NCBI GenBank assembly: GCA_018900995.1
Contig: JAHIFH010000057.1
Coordinates: 1-18,294 of the forward strand
Length of the DNA: 18,294 bases
Direction of reading: 5' to 3'
From: Patescibacteria group bacterium
GTDB lineage: Bacteria > Patescibacteriota > Microgenomatia > PFEM01 > JAHIFH01
Within the stretch, counting starts at the first letter, position 1; every line of letters starts with the position of its first letter. The position numbers and the translations under genes were made by a program. The notes under the pieces were generated by a model. That model did not search any database. It had not been told where the DNA came from and saw only the letters and a list, made by a program, of their open reading frames with translations. This document shows, piece after piece, positions 1 to 6,041 of this stretch.

Positions 1-1200
1 GCTGTTTCTCAACAGATGGTTATTCCTGAGATAGCTAAATGGGCGAAAAGAAAAGGAATTGGCTTGGTGACCACAACTGATTTCACTCATCCGCTTTGGC
101 TAAGAGAGCTTAAAGAGAACTTAGTTGAGGCAGGGGATGGCATTTATCGCTATAAAGATAAACCAACGGATGTCTTATTTTTATTGACCACAGAGATATC
201 CAGTATTTATAGCCAAGGAGGAAGGGGGCACAGGATTCATAATCTTGTTTTTGCCCCTAATTTTGAGACAGTCGGGAAAATCAGCGAGCAATTACGGGGC
301 TACGGAATCAAGCTTTTATCGGATGGGCGACCAATGACTGGCTTATCAAGCATTGAACTTTGTGACTTAGTCTTCTCTATTTCAAAAGACTGTTTAATCA
401 TTCCTGCGCACGCTTGGACTCCTTGGTATTCGCTTTATGGCTCAAATTCTGGTTTTGACTCAATTGAAGAGTGTTTTGGAAAGTTTAGTGACCAAATTCA
501 TGCGATTGAGACAGGATTAAGTTCTGACCCTGCCATGAATTGGCGGATAGAAGAATTAGATAGTCGAAGTATTGTTAGTTTTAGTGATGCCCATAGCCCA
601 AAGAAATTGGGAAGAGAAGCAACGGTTTTTGAAATGGAAAAGCAATTTAATTATCAAGATATTAAAAATGCCATTCAAGAACAAAAAATTACTTACACCA
701 TCGAATTTTATCCAGAAGAAGGAAAATATCACTATACCGGACATCGGAATTGTGGAGTTAAACAATCGCCAGAAGAAACAAAAAAACTTGGGGCAATTTG
801 TCCAGTTTGCGGACGAAAACTAACAGTGGGGGTAATGCATCGGGTTGAAGAATTGGCTAAACGACCGGTTGATTACCAACCAAAAAATCGTCCGCCATAC
901 AAAATGTTGGTTCCTCTAATGGAGATTTTATCTGAGGCTTTAGGGGTAGGTGTTTCCAGCCAAATGGTAGAAACTGAGTATAATCGTTTAACAGAAAGAT
1001 TTGAATCAGAGTTTGATGTTTTGCTAAAAACAGATCCTTTAGAAATTGCCAAAATTTCTGGTGAAAAAGTAGCCCAAGGGATTAAAAGGGTGAGAGAAAG
1101 AGAAATTGTTGTTGACCCGGGTTATGATGGTGTTTTTGGAACAGTCAAAATCTGGGGTGAACAGAAAGAAGAAGAGAAAAAACAAATGAGCTTGTTCTAA
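1..1200 (+). CDS. EndoQ-type PHP-family DNA endonuclease (5' partial)
   Basis: The frame is open from base 1, and the codons before the first ATG (16-18) read AVSQQ, as expected inside an EndoQ N-terminus, so the true start with its metal-binding HxH lies outside the window. EndoQ enzymes cut DNA 5' of deaminated bases such as uracil and hypoxanthine and at abasic sites (family knowledge). Visible family features in order: TDFTHP after an IAKWAKRKG helix, PAHAWTPW, ETGLSSDP, SDAHSP at 583-600 (metal-ligand region of the PHP barrel), then a zinc-finger-like segment with His at 742, Cys at 751 and a CPVC pair at 799-810. The protein ends in QMSLF (1183-1197), which resembles the bacterial sliding-clamp motif QL(S/D)LF. 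Family assignment is confident. Activity is inferred. Confidence 0.9.
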   Translation, partial: AVSQQMVIPEIAKWAKRKGIGLVTTTDFTHPLWLRELKENLVEAGDGIYRYKDKPTDVLFLLTTEISSIYSQGGRGHRIHNLVFAPNFETVGKISEQLRGYGIKLLSDGRPMTGLSSIELCDLVFSISKDCLIIPAHAWTPWYSLYGSNSGFDSIEECFGKFSDQIHAIETGLSSDPAMNWRIEELDSRSIVSFSDAHSPKKLGREATVFEMEKQFNYQDIKNAIQEQKITYTIEFYPEEGKYHYTGHRNCGVKQSPEETKKLGAICPVCGRKLTVGVMHRVEELAKRPVDYQPKNRPPYKMLVPLMEILSEALGVGVSSQMVETEYNRLTERFESEFDVLLKTDPLEIAKISGEKVAQGIKRVREREIVVDPGYDGVFGTVKIWGEQKEEEKKQMSLF

Positions 1201-1221
1201 TAACCCGGAACGCGAACCTAA

Positions 1222-1238
1222 TCCGTTCCCGGAACGGA
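1222..1238. repeat. Perfect 17-bp palindrome TCCGTTCC-C-GGAACGGA
   Basis: Two 8-nt arms surround a single C in the gap between the EndoQ gene and the DUF4870 gene. A related CCCGGAACG lies just upstream at 1204-1212. No T-run follows, so it is not an ordinary intrinsic terminator. It lies 12 nt upstream of a TTGACA hexamer and could be a protein-binding site, or an RNA hairpin at the end of the EndoQ transcript. No binding protein can be named. Confidence 0.5.
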
Positions 1239-1250
1239 CAGGAATAGGGC

Positions 1251-1280
1251 TTGACAACAACTAGCGATTTGTGTCACGAT
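1251..1280 (+). promoter_or_regulatory. Possible promoter for the DUF4870 gene
   Basis: A consensus -35 TTGACA lies at 1251-1256. After 18 nt there is a weak -10, CACGAT (1275-1280), preceded by TGT, which gives an extended -10 arrangement. Transcription would begin near 1287 and leave a short leader carrying the strong Shine-Dalgarno GGGAGGTGA at 1291-1299. The -10 matches only three of six positions, so this is tentative. Confidence 0.35.
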
Positions 1281-1307
1281 TTGAATAGAAGGGAGGTGAA
1301 GAAATTT

Positions 1308-1622
1308 ATGGCAGGTACTGGATTACCTAAGAATACCGCGGCAGCTCTCTCCTATGTTTTGGGTTGGCTAACGGGGATTGTTTTTCTTCTGATTGAAAAA
1401 GACCCATTTGTTCGTTTCCATGCGATGCAGTCAATCATCACCTTTGGGGCTCTGACGATTCTGATGTTTATTCCCGTGATTGGTTGGATGCTCTCTCCCT
1501 TGCTCTGGATTGTCGGTTTCATTCTCTGGCTAGTCTTGATTTTCAAAGCTTATCAAGGAGAAGAGTTTAAATTGCCCTTTGTAGGCGATTTTGCCAAGAA
1601 GCAACTACCGAAAGTTAAATAG
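1308..1622 (+). CDS. DUF4870-family small membrane protein
   Basis: This 104-aa protein matches the DUF4870/UPF0132 type: a short polar N-terminus, then the family-like stretch NTAAALSYVLGW (residues 9-20), then EKDPFVRFHAMQS (30-42) between the first two membrane segments. Three hydrophobic helices are seen at about 12-29, 42-60 and 62-82, and the tail is basic. The ATG at 1308 was chosen because GGGAGGTGA sits 8 nt upstream and the family motif begins only a few residues later; the frame extends upstream to a TTG at 1251, but that overlaps the -35-like hexamer. The family's function is not established. Its stop codon overlaps the first bases of the terminator stem. Family call fairly sure, role unknown. 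Confidence 0.8.
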   Translation: MAGTGLPKNTAAALSYVLGWLTGIVFLLIEKDPFVRFHAMQSIITFGALTILMFIPVIGWMLSPLLWIVGFILWLVLIFKAYQGEEFKLPFVGDFAKKQLPKVK

Positions 1623-1682
1623 CAGTTCGATCATTTTTGAATCTTTAGGCTACCTTTTAGCCGTCAGATCGGACTGCTTTTT
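1621..1682 (+). terminator. Intrinsic terminator with a nested hairpin
   Basis: A 12-nt arm at 1621-1632 (AGCAGTTCGATC) pairs with 1667-1678 (GATCGGACTGCT) through eleven Watson-Crick pairs and one G-U pair, and TTTTT follows at 1678-1682. The loop contains a second hairpin, GGCTA (1648-1652) with TAGCC (1658-1662). The stem starts inside the TAG stop of the DUF4870 gene. It separates that gene from the phosphoribosyltransferase chain. Confidence 0.8.
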
Positions 1683-1685
1683 GTG

Positions 1686-1694
1686 TGTTAGAAT
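1686..1694 (+). promoter_or_regulatory. Extended -10 promoter for the phosphoribosyltransferase chain
   Basis: TG-T-TAGAAT at 1686-1694 is an extended -10 with five of six hexamer matches. No good -35 is visible at 17 nt. The ATG at 1702 begins after 7 intervening nucleotides, so transcription should start at or next to the start codon, giving a leaderless message. The promoter begins four bases after the terminator's T-run. Confidence 0.6.
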
Positions 1695-1701
1695 TGTAAG
1701 G

Positions 1702-2328
1702 ATGGTCTTCAAAAATAGAGAAGAAGCCGGCAAGAAACTCTCTGTTAAATTAAGGGGTTTTCAAAAGAAAAAGAATTTAATAGTTCTTGCCATCCCCCGG
1801 GGTGGGTTGGTAGTTGGTAAGCAGCTTGCCCAAGCTCTTAATTGTCCTCTTGATATTATTGTCACTAAAAAAATTGGGGCACCAGGAAATCCAGAATTAG
1901 CCATTGGTGCCGTAGGCGCGATGGGCGAACCGGTGCTTAATGAAGAACTAGCGGCTCGAGCAGGGGCTGACGGGAACTACCTTCAAAAAGAAATCGCTAA
2001 TCGCCAAGCTGAGGTGGAAAGGCGGATAAAAGAGTATCGAGGCGATAAACTACCACTCAACCTAAAAGACAAAACTGTTATTATTACTGATGATGGCGTG
2101 GCGACTGGCGCCACTATGGAAGCAGCCGTAGAAGTGGTTAGGCAACAAGAGCCGAAGAAAATTATTGTTGCCATTCCCGTTATTGCTCGAGATTCGCTTA
2201 AGAAACTGGAGGAAAAAGCGGATGAAGTGATTTATCTTGATGCGCCAATAATGTTTTTTGCCGTGGGGCAGTTTTATAGAGAATTTGGACAGGTAAGTGA
2301 TGAGGAGGTTAAGGAGATTCTAGAGTGA
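1702..2328 (+). CDS. Phosphoribosyltransferase-family protein (COG1926 type)
   Basis: This is a 208-aa type I PRTase-fold protein. The PRPP-binding loop is VIITDDGVATGAT at residues 126-138. The N-terminal part carries the family-typical IPRGGLVVG (31-39), VTKKIGAPGNPELAIGAV (54-71) and GEPVLNE (75-81). These proteins are annotated as predicted phosphoribosyltransferases, and the acceptor base is not known. The ATG at 1702 was preferred over upstream in-frame starts because those fall in the terminator, and because an extended -10 box ends 7 nt before it. There is no Shine-Dalgarno, consistent with leaderless initiation. The end overlaps pth by 4 nt (GTGA), so the two are probably translationally coupled. 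Sure of family, unsure of substrate. Confidence 0.88.
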   Translation: MVFKNREEAGKKLSVKLRGFQKKKNLIVLAIPRGGLVVGKQLAQALNCPLDIIVTKKIGAPGNPELAIGAVGAMGEPVLNEELAARAGADGNYLQKEIANRQAEVERRIKEYRGDKLPLNLKDKTVIITDDGVATGATMEAAVEVVRQQEPKKIIVAIPVIARDSLKKLEEKADEVIYLDAPIMFFAVGQFYREFGQVSDEEVKEILE

Positions 2329-2894
2329 AGCTAATCGTCGGACTCGGAAATCCAGGAGAAAAATACGAAGACACAAAACATAATCTAGGTTTTGTTGTTC
2401 TTGATGCTTTGTTTCAGGAATTGACGCCAGTGGAGAAAACAGCTTGGAAAGAAAATAAGAAATTTAATAGCTTATTGGCGAAAATTGGTGATCTCATTTT
2501 GGCAAAACCCCAAACTTTTATGAATGCCTCAGGTATGGCAGTTGCTAAAATCGCTAATTTTTACAAGATTAAACTCACTGATCTCTGGGTAATTCATGAT
2601 GAAATTGACCTTCCTTTAGAAGAGATAAGAATTGTCAGAGGGCGAGGTGCGGCTGGACATCGGGGCGTAGAATCAATTATAAAAGAACTAGGCACCGAAG
2701 ATTTTGTTAGGTTTCGTTTAGGAATCGGTCATCCTGGTCCTGGGTCAGGCGATAAAGAAGTTGAGCGTTATGTGCTTGCTTTGTTTGGAAAAGGAGAGAA
2801 AAGCAAGGCAAGAAGAATGGTTAAAAAAACCGTGAAGGCAATTCAGCTGGCTCTTAATAAGGGCTTAGAAAGAGCGATGAACCAGTTTAAATGA
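2325..2894 (+). CDS. pth: Peptidyl-tRNA hydrolase
   Basis: This cytoplasmic hydrolase recycles peptidyl-tRNA released from stalled ribosomes by cutting the ester bond. Length (189 aa) is normal for bacterial Pth. Hallmarks are VGLGNPGEKYEDTKHNLGF (5-23) with Asn9 and catalytic His19, QTFMNASG with Asn67, and HDEIDLP (91-97) with Asp92. In most bacterial Pth the tRNA-contacting segment reads GHNG; here it is GHRG (111-114), an Asn-to-Arg change. The start is GTG at 2325, overlapping the upstream stop; MKLIVGLGNPG is the expected N-terminus. The stop overlaps the next ATG by 4 nt. Very confident. Confidence 0.96.
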   Translation: MKLIVGLGNPGEKYEDTKHNLGFVVLDALFQELTPVEKTAWKENKKFNSLLAKIGDLILAKPQTFMNASGMAVAKIANFYKIKLTDLWVIHDEIDLPLEEIRIVRGRGAAGHRGVESIIKELGTEDFVRFRLGIGHPGPGSGDKEVERYVLALFGKGEKSKARRMVKKTVKAIQLALNKGLERAMNQFK

Positions 2895-3493
2895 AAAATA
2901 TGAGGGTCAATATTTCTATTAACAAAGTTATTCGTTTCTTAACCCTTTCTGATATTCTGATGCTCTCAGGCTGGGGACTGATTAATCCTATTTTTGCTGT
3001 TTTTGTTACCGATCAGATTCAAGGGGGAAATGTGGAAATGGCTGGTTTAGCGATAACAGTTTTCCTTTTGACAAAATCTTTGGTTCAGATGCCAATTGCC
3101 TGGTTAATTGACAAAAAAAGAGGAGAAATTGATGATTTTTGGGTGATGATTATTGGTTCGTTGATAATTTCTTTATCTGCTTTTCTCTTTATTTTTGCCA
3201 ACAATATTTTCCATGTTCTTTTAATTCAAGTTATTAGTGGTTTTGGAAGCGCTCTTTCTTATCCTTCATGGCTGGCCATTTTTACTCGCCATTTGGATAC
3301 TCATAAAGAGGGTTTTGAATGGAGTCTTTACTTTACGGCTACCGATTTGGGCGGGGCTTTGGTTGCTGGTTTGGGAGGCGTGATTGCTAATTATTTAGGC
3401 TTTCAACCATTATTTCTGTTAGTAGGCTTACTTTCTTTCCTGGGGACGGCTTTTTTGGGAGTGACTTATAAAGACCTAGGTAGAAAGCCATAA
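2891..3493 (+). CDS. Half-size MFS-type membrane protein (six helices)
   Basis: This 200-aa protein looks like only the N-terminal six-helix half of a major facilitator. Hydrophobic segments lie near residues 15-37, 50-72, 85-104, 107-126, 145-167 and 170-190. A degenerate MFS motif A, LIDKKRGEID, lies between helices 2 and 3 at about 76-85. It ends cleanly with a TAA, and the sequence after it is a new start, not a second half. The start ATG overlaps the pth stop by 4 nt; ATG 2900 is an alternative. Substrate unknown. It may work as a homodimer or with the full MFS protein next door, or be a decayed transporter. Family call moderate to good. Confidence 0.75.
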   Translation: MKNMRVNISINKVIRFLTLSDILMLSGWGLINPIFAVFVTDQIQGGNVEMAGLAITVFLLTKSLVQMPIAWLIDKKRGEIDDFWVMIIGSLIISLSAFLFIFANNIFHVLLIQVISGFGSALSYPSWLAIFTRHLDTHKEGFEWSLYFTATDLGGALVAGLGGVIANYLGFQPLFLLVGLLSFLGTAFLGVTYKDLGRKP

Positions 3494-3519
3494 ATAGTAA
3501 ATCCTAGCGGTATTTAAAA

Positions 3520-4725
3520 ATGAAATATCTCACTCATTCAACTGGTTTTCGTTGGCTCCATTTAGACACCGACGGAGTGGGCTCGGTGATTGCGGTGGTG
3601 ACCTTGCGGCGAATGGCAGTAGAGTTATTAGGCTTGTTTTCGCCTTTATATGTTCTCAGTATTGCTCGGGATTTGGGTTGCTCTATTCAAAACGCTGTTT
3701 TGATGGTCATTGGTTACTTCTTGCTGATTTTTTTAGCTAAGCTTCTAACTATGCCTTTAGCCGAGAATGCTAGCTTTAGAATTGGCTATCGGCGGACACT
3801 GATTCTTTCGGTGATTCCTTTTTTTCTTTTCGTAGGTTTTCTTACTCTTAGTCAACGCTATCCAATTTTGCTAGTGCTGGTTTCTGTGTTTTGGGGGATT
3901 CATGCCGCCTTTTTTTGGTTTGGTTATCACGGACTTTTTGTTAAACGGGCTGACCAGGAGCATTTTGGCAAGCAGACCGGTCTTTGCCAGGCACTTTACG
4001 TTTTAGTCGGCATTTTAACTCCTATTCTCGGTGGTTTAATTGTGATTAAATTTGGCTATCAAGCTCTTTTTCTTGCTGCCGGAGCAATTTTTACCTTAGG
4101 GGTTATGGTTGCTTTGCTTTCAAGAGAAATCAAGCCCTATCACGACGCCCGCGTTGTTGATGTTATTCAGCTTTTTAAAACCCATAAAACGGTAGTGGCG
4201 GCTTATTTTGGTTGGGGTTTAGAGTCGGCACTTTATGGCACCATTTGGCCAGTGTTTTTGTTTTTATTAGTGGGCAAAATTTTATCCTTTGGTAAGATTG
4301 TTTCGGCGGCAGTTTTACTGGCAGCGATAATTACTTATTTAGTTGGTTTAGTTGTGGATAAAATGGGAGTAAAAGAGGTTATTAGTTTAGGTTCAATTGT
4401 TGGTTTTCTAACTTGGATTGTCCGAGCGATAGTGAGAGTACCCTTAGCTATTGTTGGTGTTGATGGGCTTTACCGTGTGACTGAACAAATGCTCCATATT
4501 CCTTTAAGCGTTAGGTCTTACCAAAAAGCAATTACTGGTGGAACAGGTCAGGCTCTTTATTTCATGGAGATCTCTTTGGGGCTGGGTTCTATCTTAGGTT
4601 TGTTGTTGGCAGGGGTTTTAATTTTTTTCAATTTACCGCTTTGGACAACATTCCTTCTTGCTTCTCTAGGAGCCTTGGCGCCGATGCTTATTGTGAGGAA
4701 AGAAAATGGTAAAGAAAAAAGATAA
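3520..4725 (+). CDS. MFS transporter (12 helices)
   Basis: This 401-aa integral membrane protein has a hydrophobic pattern consistent with twelve transmembrane helices and a central cytoplasmic loop around residues 200-225 (SREIKPYHDARVVD). Motif A-like loops are ENASFRIGYRR in the first half and VVDKMGVKE in the second. The substrate cannot be read from the sequence. It follows the half-size MFS gene after 26 nt with no clear Shine-Dalgarno, and its last 20 nt overlap the next gene, so it is probably part of the same transcript. The N-terminus before the first helix is unusually long and polar (KYLTHSTGFRWLHLDTDGVG). Confidence 0.82.
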   Translation: MKYLTHSTGFRWLHLDTDGVGSVIAVVTLRRMAVELLGLFSPLYVLSIARDLGCSIQNAVLMVIGYFLLIFLAKLLTMPLAENASFRIGYRRTLILSVIPFFLFVGFLTLSQRYPILLVLVSVFWGIHAAFFWFGYHGLFVKRADQEHFGKQTGLCQALYVLVGILTPILGGLIVIKFGYQALFLAAGAIFTLGVMVALLSREIKPYHDARVVDVIQLFKTHKTVVAAYFGWGLESALYGTIWPVFLFLLVGKILSFGKIVSAAVLLAAIITYLVGLVVDKMGVKEVISLGSIVGFLTWIVRAIVRVPLAIVGVDGLYRVTEQMLHIPLSVRSYQKAITGGTGQALYFMEISLGLGSILGLLLAGVLIFFNLPLWTTFLLASLGALAPMLIVRKENGKEKR

Positions 4726-5008
4726 AACCAAAGGTTTTCAGATGATTGGCGATGTTCTTAAAGATTTTGATTGGGATAAAAAGAAATATATTTCCCGGGA
4801 GTTTCAAGATTATGGTTATCGTTTAGCTGAAGAATTAAGTGACTTGAAGCACAAAGCCCTTTATATCAAATTAGCTAAAGAATTACCTCGAAAAATGCTT
4901 GAGGAAGCAAGGAATTTTGTTAAAGATGCTTCCAATGTGAAGAATCCAGCGAGATTGTTCATGTGGAAGTTAGCCGAGTTGAGAAAAAAGAAGAAAAAGA
5001 AGAAATGA
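4706..5008 (+). CDS. Conserved hypothetical protein, 100 aa, Lys-rich tail
   Basis: No named domain is recognised. The protein is soluble and strongly charged, and looks mostly helical. It has an aromatic/acidic patch DFDWDKKKY (20-28), a helix-like ELSDLKHKALYIKLAKELPRK stretch (43-63), and an ARLFMWKL motif (82-89) before a run of seven lysines at the C-terminus. Basic ends of this type fit a nucleic-acid or ribosome-associated role, but that is only inference. It overlaps the MFS gene by 20 nt and the MGMT-like gene by 4 nt (ATGA), so it is probably translated by coupling. The A/G-rich codons of its lysine tail also form the purine stretch in front of the next ATG. Confidence 0.75.
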   Translation: MVKKKDKTKGFQMIGDVLKDFDWDKKKYISREFQDYGYRLAEELSDLKHKALYIKLAKELPRKMLEEARNFVKDASNVKNPARLFMWKLAELRKKKKKKK

Positions 5009-5301
5009 GTTTTTCTGAGAAGGTTTATCAAATAGCCAAACGAATTCCTCCTGGCAAAGTCGCTACTTATGGTCAAATTGCCGCCAAACTTGGTAAGCCA
5101 AAAGCGGCTCGGGCAGTAGGCAATGCCCTTCACAATAATCCAGACCCCAAGACTATTCTTTGTTATCGAGTAGTTAATCAAGAGGGGAGATTGGCGCCTG
5201 GATTTAGAGAACAGAAAAGAAAGCTTTTGAAAGAAGGTATAGAGTTTAATGATAAAAATCATGTGGACTTGAAGAGGTGTTTATGGCAGAAGTCTGGATA
5301 G
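5005..5301 (+). CDS. MGMT/alkyltransferase-like DNA-binding protein
   Basis: This 98-aa single-domain protein matches the C-terminal domain of O6-alkylguanine-DNA alkyltransferases. It has RIPPGKVATYGQIA (13-26, helix-turn-helix region), AARAVGNALHNNP (35-47, with the DNA-intercalating Arg region), and LLKEGIEF (74-81). The active-site motif is LCYRV (52-56) where the family has PCHRV: the alkyl-acceptor Cys53 is kept, but the neighbouring Pro and His are replaced by Leu and Tyr. It therefore may be a weak methyltransferase or a damage-recognition protein like the ATL group. The start at ATG 5005 overlaps the previous stop; an in-frame start at 4963 would add a Lys/Glu-rich extension lying inside the upstream gene. 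The end overlaps the DUF72 gene by 19 nt. Confidence 0.82.
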   Translation: MSFSEKVYQIAKRIPPGKVATYGQIAAKLGKPKAARAVGNALHNNPDPKTILCYRVVNQEGRLAPGFREQKRKLLKEGIEFNDKNHVDLKRCLWQKSG

Positions 5302-6041
5302 GCACTTCTGGGTTTTCTTATCCTCACTGGGGAAAAGGGGTTTTTTATCCTCCAGATTTGCCTCAACGTGACTGGTTTTTATACTATACGAAACAGTTTG
5401 ATACAGTTGAATTGAATGTTTCTTTTTACCGTTTGCCTAAGAAAGAAACTTTTGTCAATTGGCGGGAAAAGGCTGGTCCGAAGTTTGTTTTCGCCGTCAA
5501 GGGCAGTCGGTTCATTACTCATATTAAGAGATTAAAAGATTGCCAGGAGCCGGTGAAGAGATTTTTCGAAGCAGCTAGCCTTTTGTTGGGAGATCGGACC
5601 TCTCACCAGGTCGGACCTCGTCAGGTTGTTCTTTGGCAGTTACCGCCGCGATATAAAGCTAATCTTGAAAGATTAAGCCAATTTCTAAAGCTTTTGCCTA
5701 AAAATTGGCGCCATACTTTTGAATTCCGGAATGAGAGTTGGTTAACAGATGAAATTTATAAAATCCTGAAAAAACACAAGGCGGCAATTGTTTTTCAAGA
5801 CAATCCTGGTTGGCCAATTACCGAAAAAATCACGGCGGATTTTGTTTATCTTCGCTTTCATGGCAAGACCCATCTCTATTCTTCGTGCTATACTGAAAAT
5901 GAGTTAAAGGAGTGGGCGAAAAAGATTAAGAATTGGCAGAAAGAAGGACTGGATTGCTACGCCTACTTTAATAATGACGCTTTAGGGTATGCAGTGGAGA
6001 ACGCCCAAGCTTTAAAGCAACTATGCTTAAAAAAGAAGTAA
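5283..6041 (+). CDS. DUF72 (YecE-like) TIM-barrel protein
   Basis: This 252-aa protein carries the DUF72 landmarks: VWIGTSGFSYPHWG near the N-terminus, FDTVELNVSFYRLP (about 40-53), FAVKGSRFITHIKRL (70-84), WQLPPRY, FEFRNESW, and YLRFHG followed by YAYFNNDALGYAVENA near the end. The biochemical role of DUF72 is not settled. ATG 5283 is preferred over GTG 5277 because GAAGAGG ends 5 nt before it. Around residues 103-114 there is a stretch (DRTSHQVGPRQ) where relatives usually have a shorter loop. It is encoded by two copies of AGRTCGGACCT and looks like an inserted element. It overlaps the genes on both sides by 19 nt. Confidence 0.88.
   Translation: MAEVWIGTSGFSYPHWGKGVFYPPDLPQRDWFLYYTKQFDTVELNVSFYRLPKKETFVNWREKAGPKFVFAVKGSRFITHIKRLKDCQEPVKRFFEAASLLLGDRTSHQVGPRQVVLWQLPPRYKANLERLSQFLKLLPKNWRHTFEFRNESWLTDEIYKILKKHKAAIVFQDNPGWPITEKITADFVYLRFHGKTHLYSSCYTENELKEWAKKIKNWQKEGLDCYAYFNNDALGYAVENAQALKQLCLKKK
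5591..5618 (+). repeat. Two copies of AGRTCGGACCT inside the DUF72 gene
   Basis: AGATCGGACCT (5591-5601) and AGGTCGGACCT (5608-5618) lie 17 nt apart. Each is palindromic apart from the central base or one mismatch. GACCT (5597-5601) can also pair with AGGTC (5608-5612) around a 6-nt loop. They encode the extra loop of the DUF72 protein. Related cores occur at 1666-1675 and 18028-18038. This looks like a small dispersed palindromic element carried in frame, but only a genome-wide count can show that. Confidence 0.5.

Noticed and set aside
1222..1238. Intrinsic terminator for EndoQ
   Set aside because: The hairpin has a one-base loop and no T-run after it.
1591..1701. Longer N-terminus for the phosphoribosyltransferase
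   Set aside because: The in-frame extension runs through the terminator hairpin and the end of the DUF4870 gene and has no family similarity.
2310..2340. Recoded TGA (as in Gracilibacteria/Absconditabacteria)
   Set aside because: TGA ends several genes exactly at coupled GTGA or ATGA overlaps (2328, 2894, 5008, 6877, 17918), so it is a normal stop.
3480..3525. Frameshift splitting one long MFS gene into two
   Set aside because: The downstream protein is a complete 12-helix MFS with its own N-terminus, not the missing C-terminal half.
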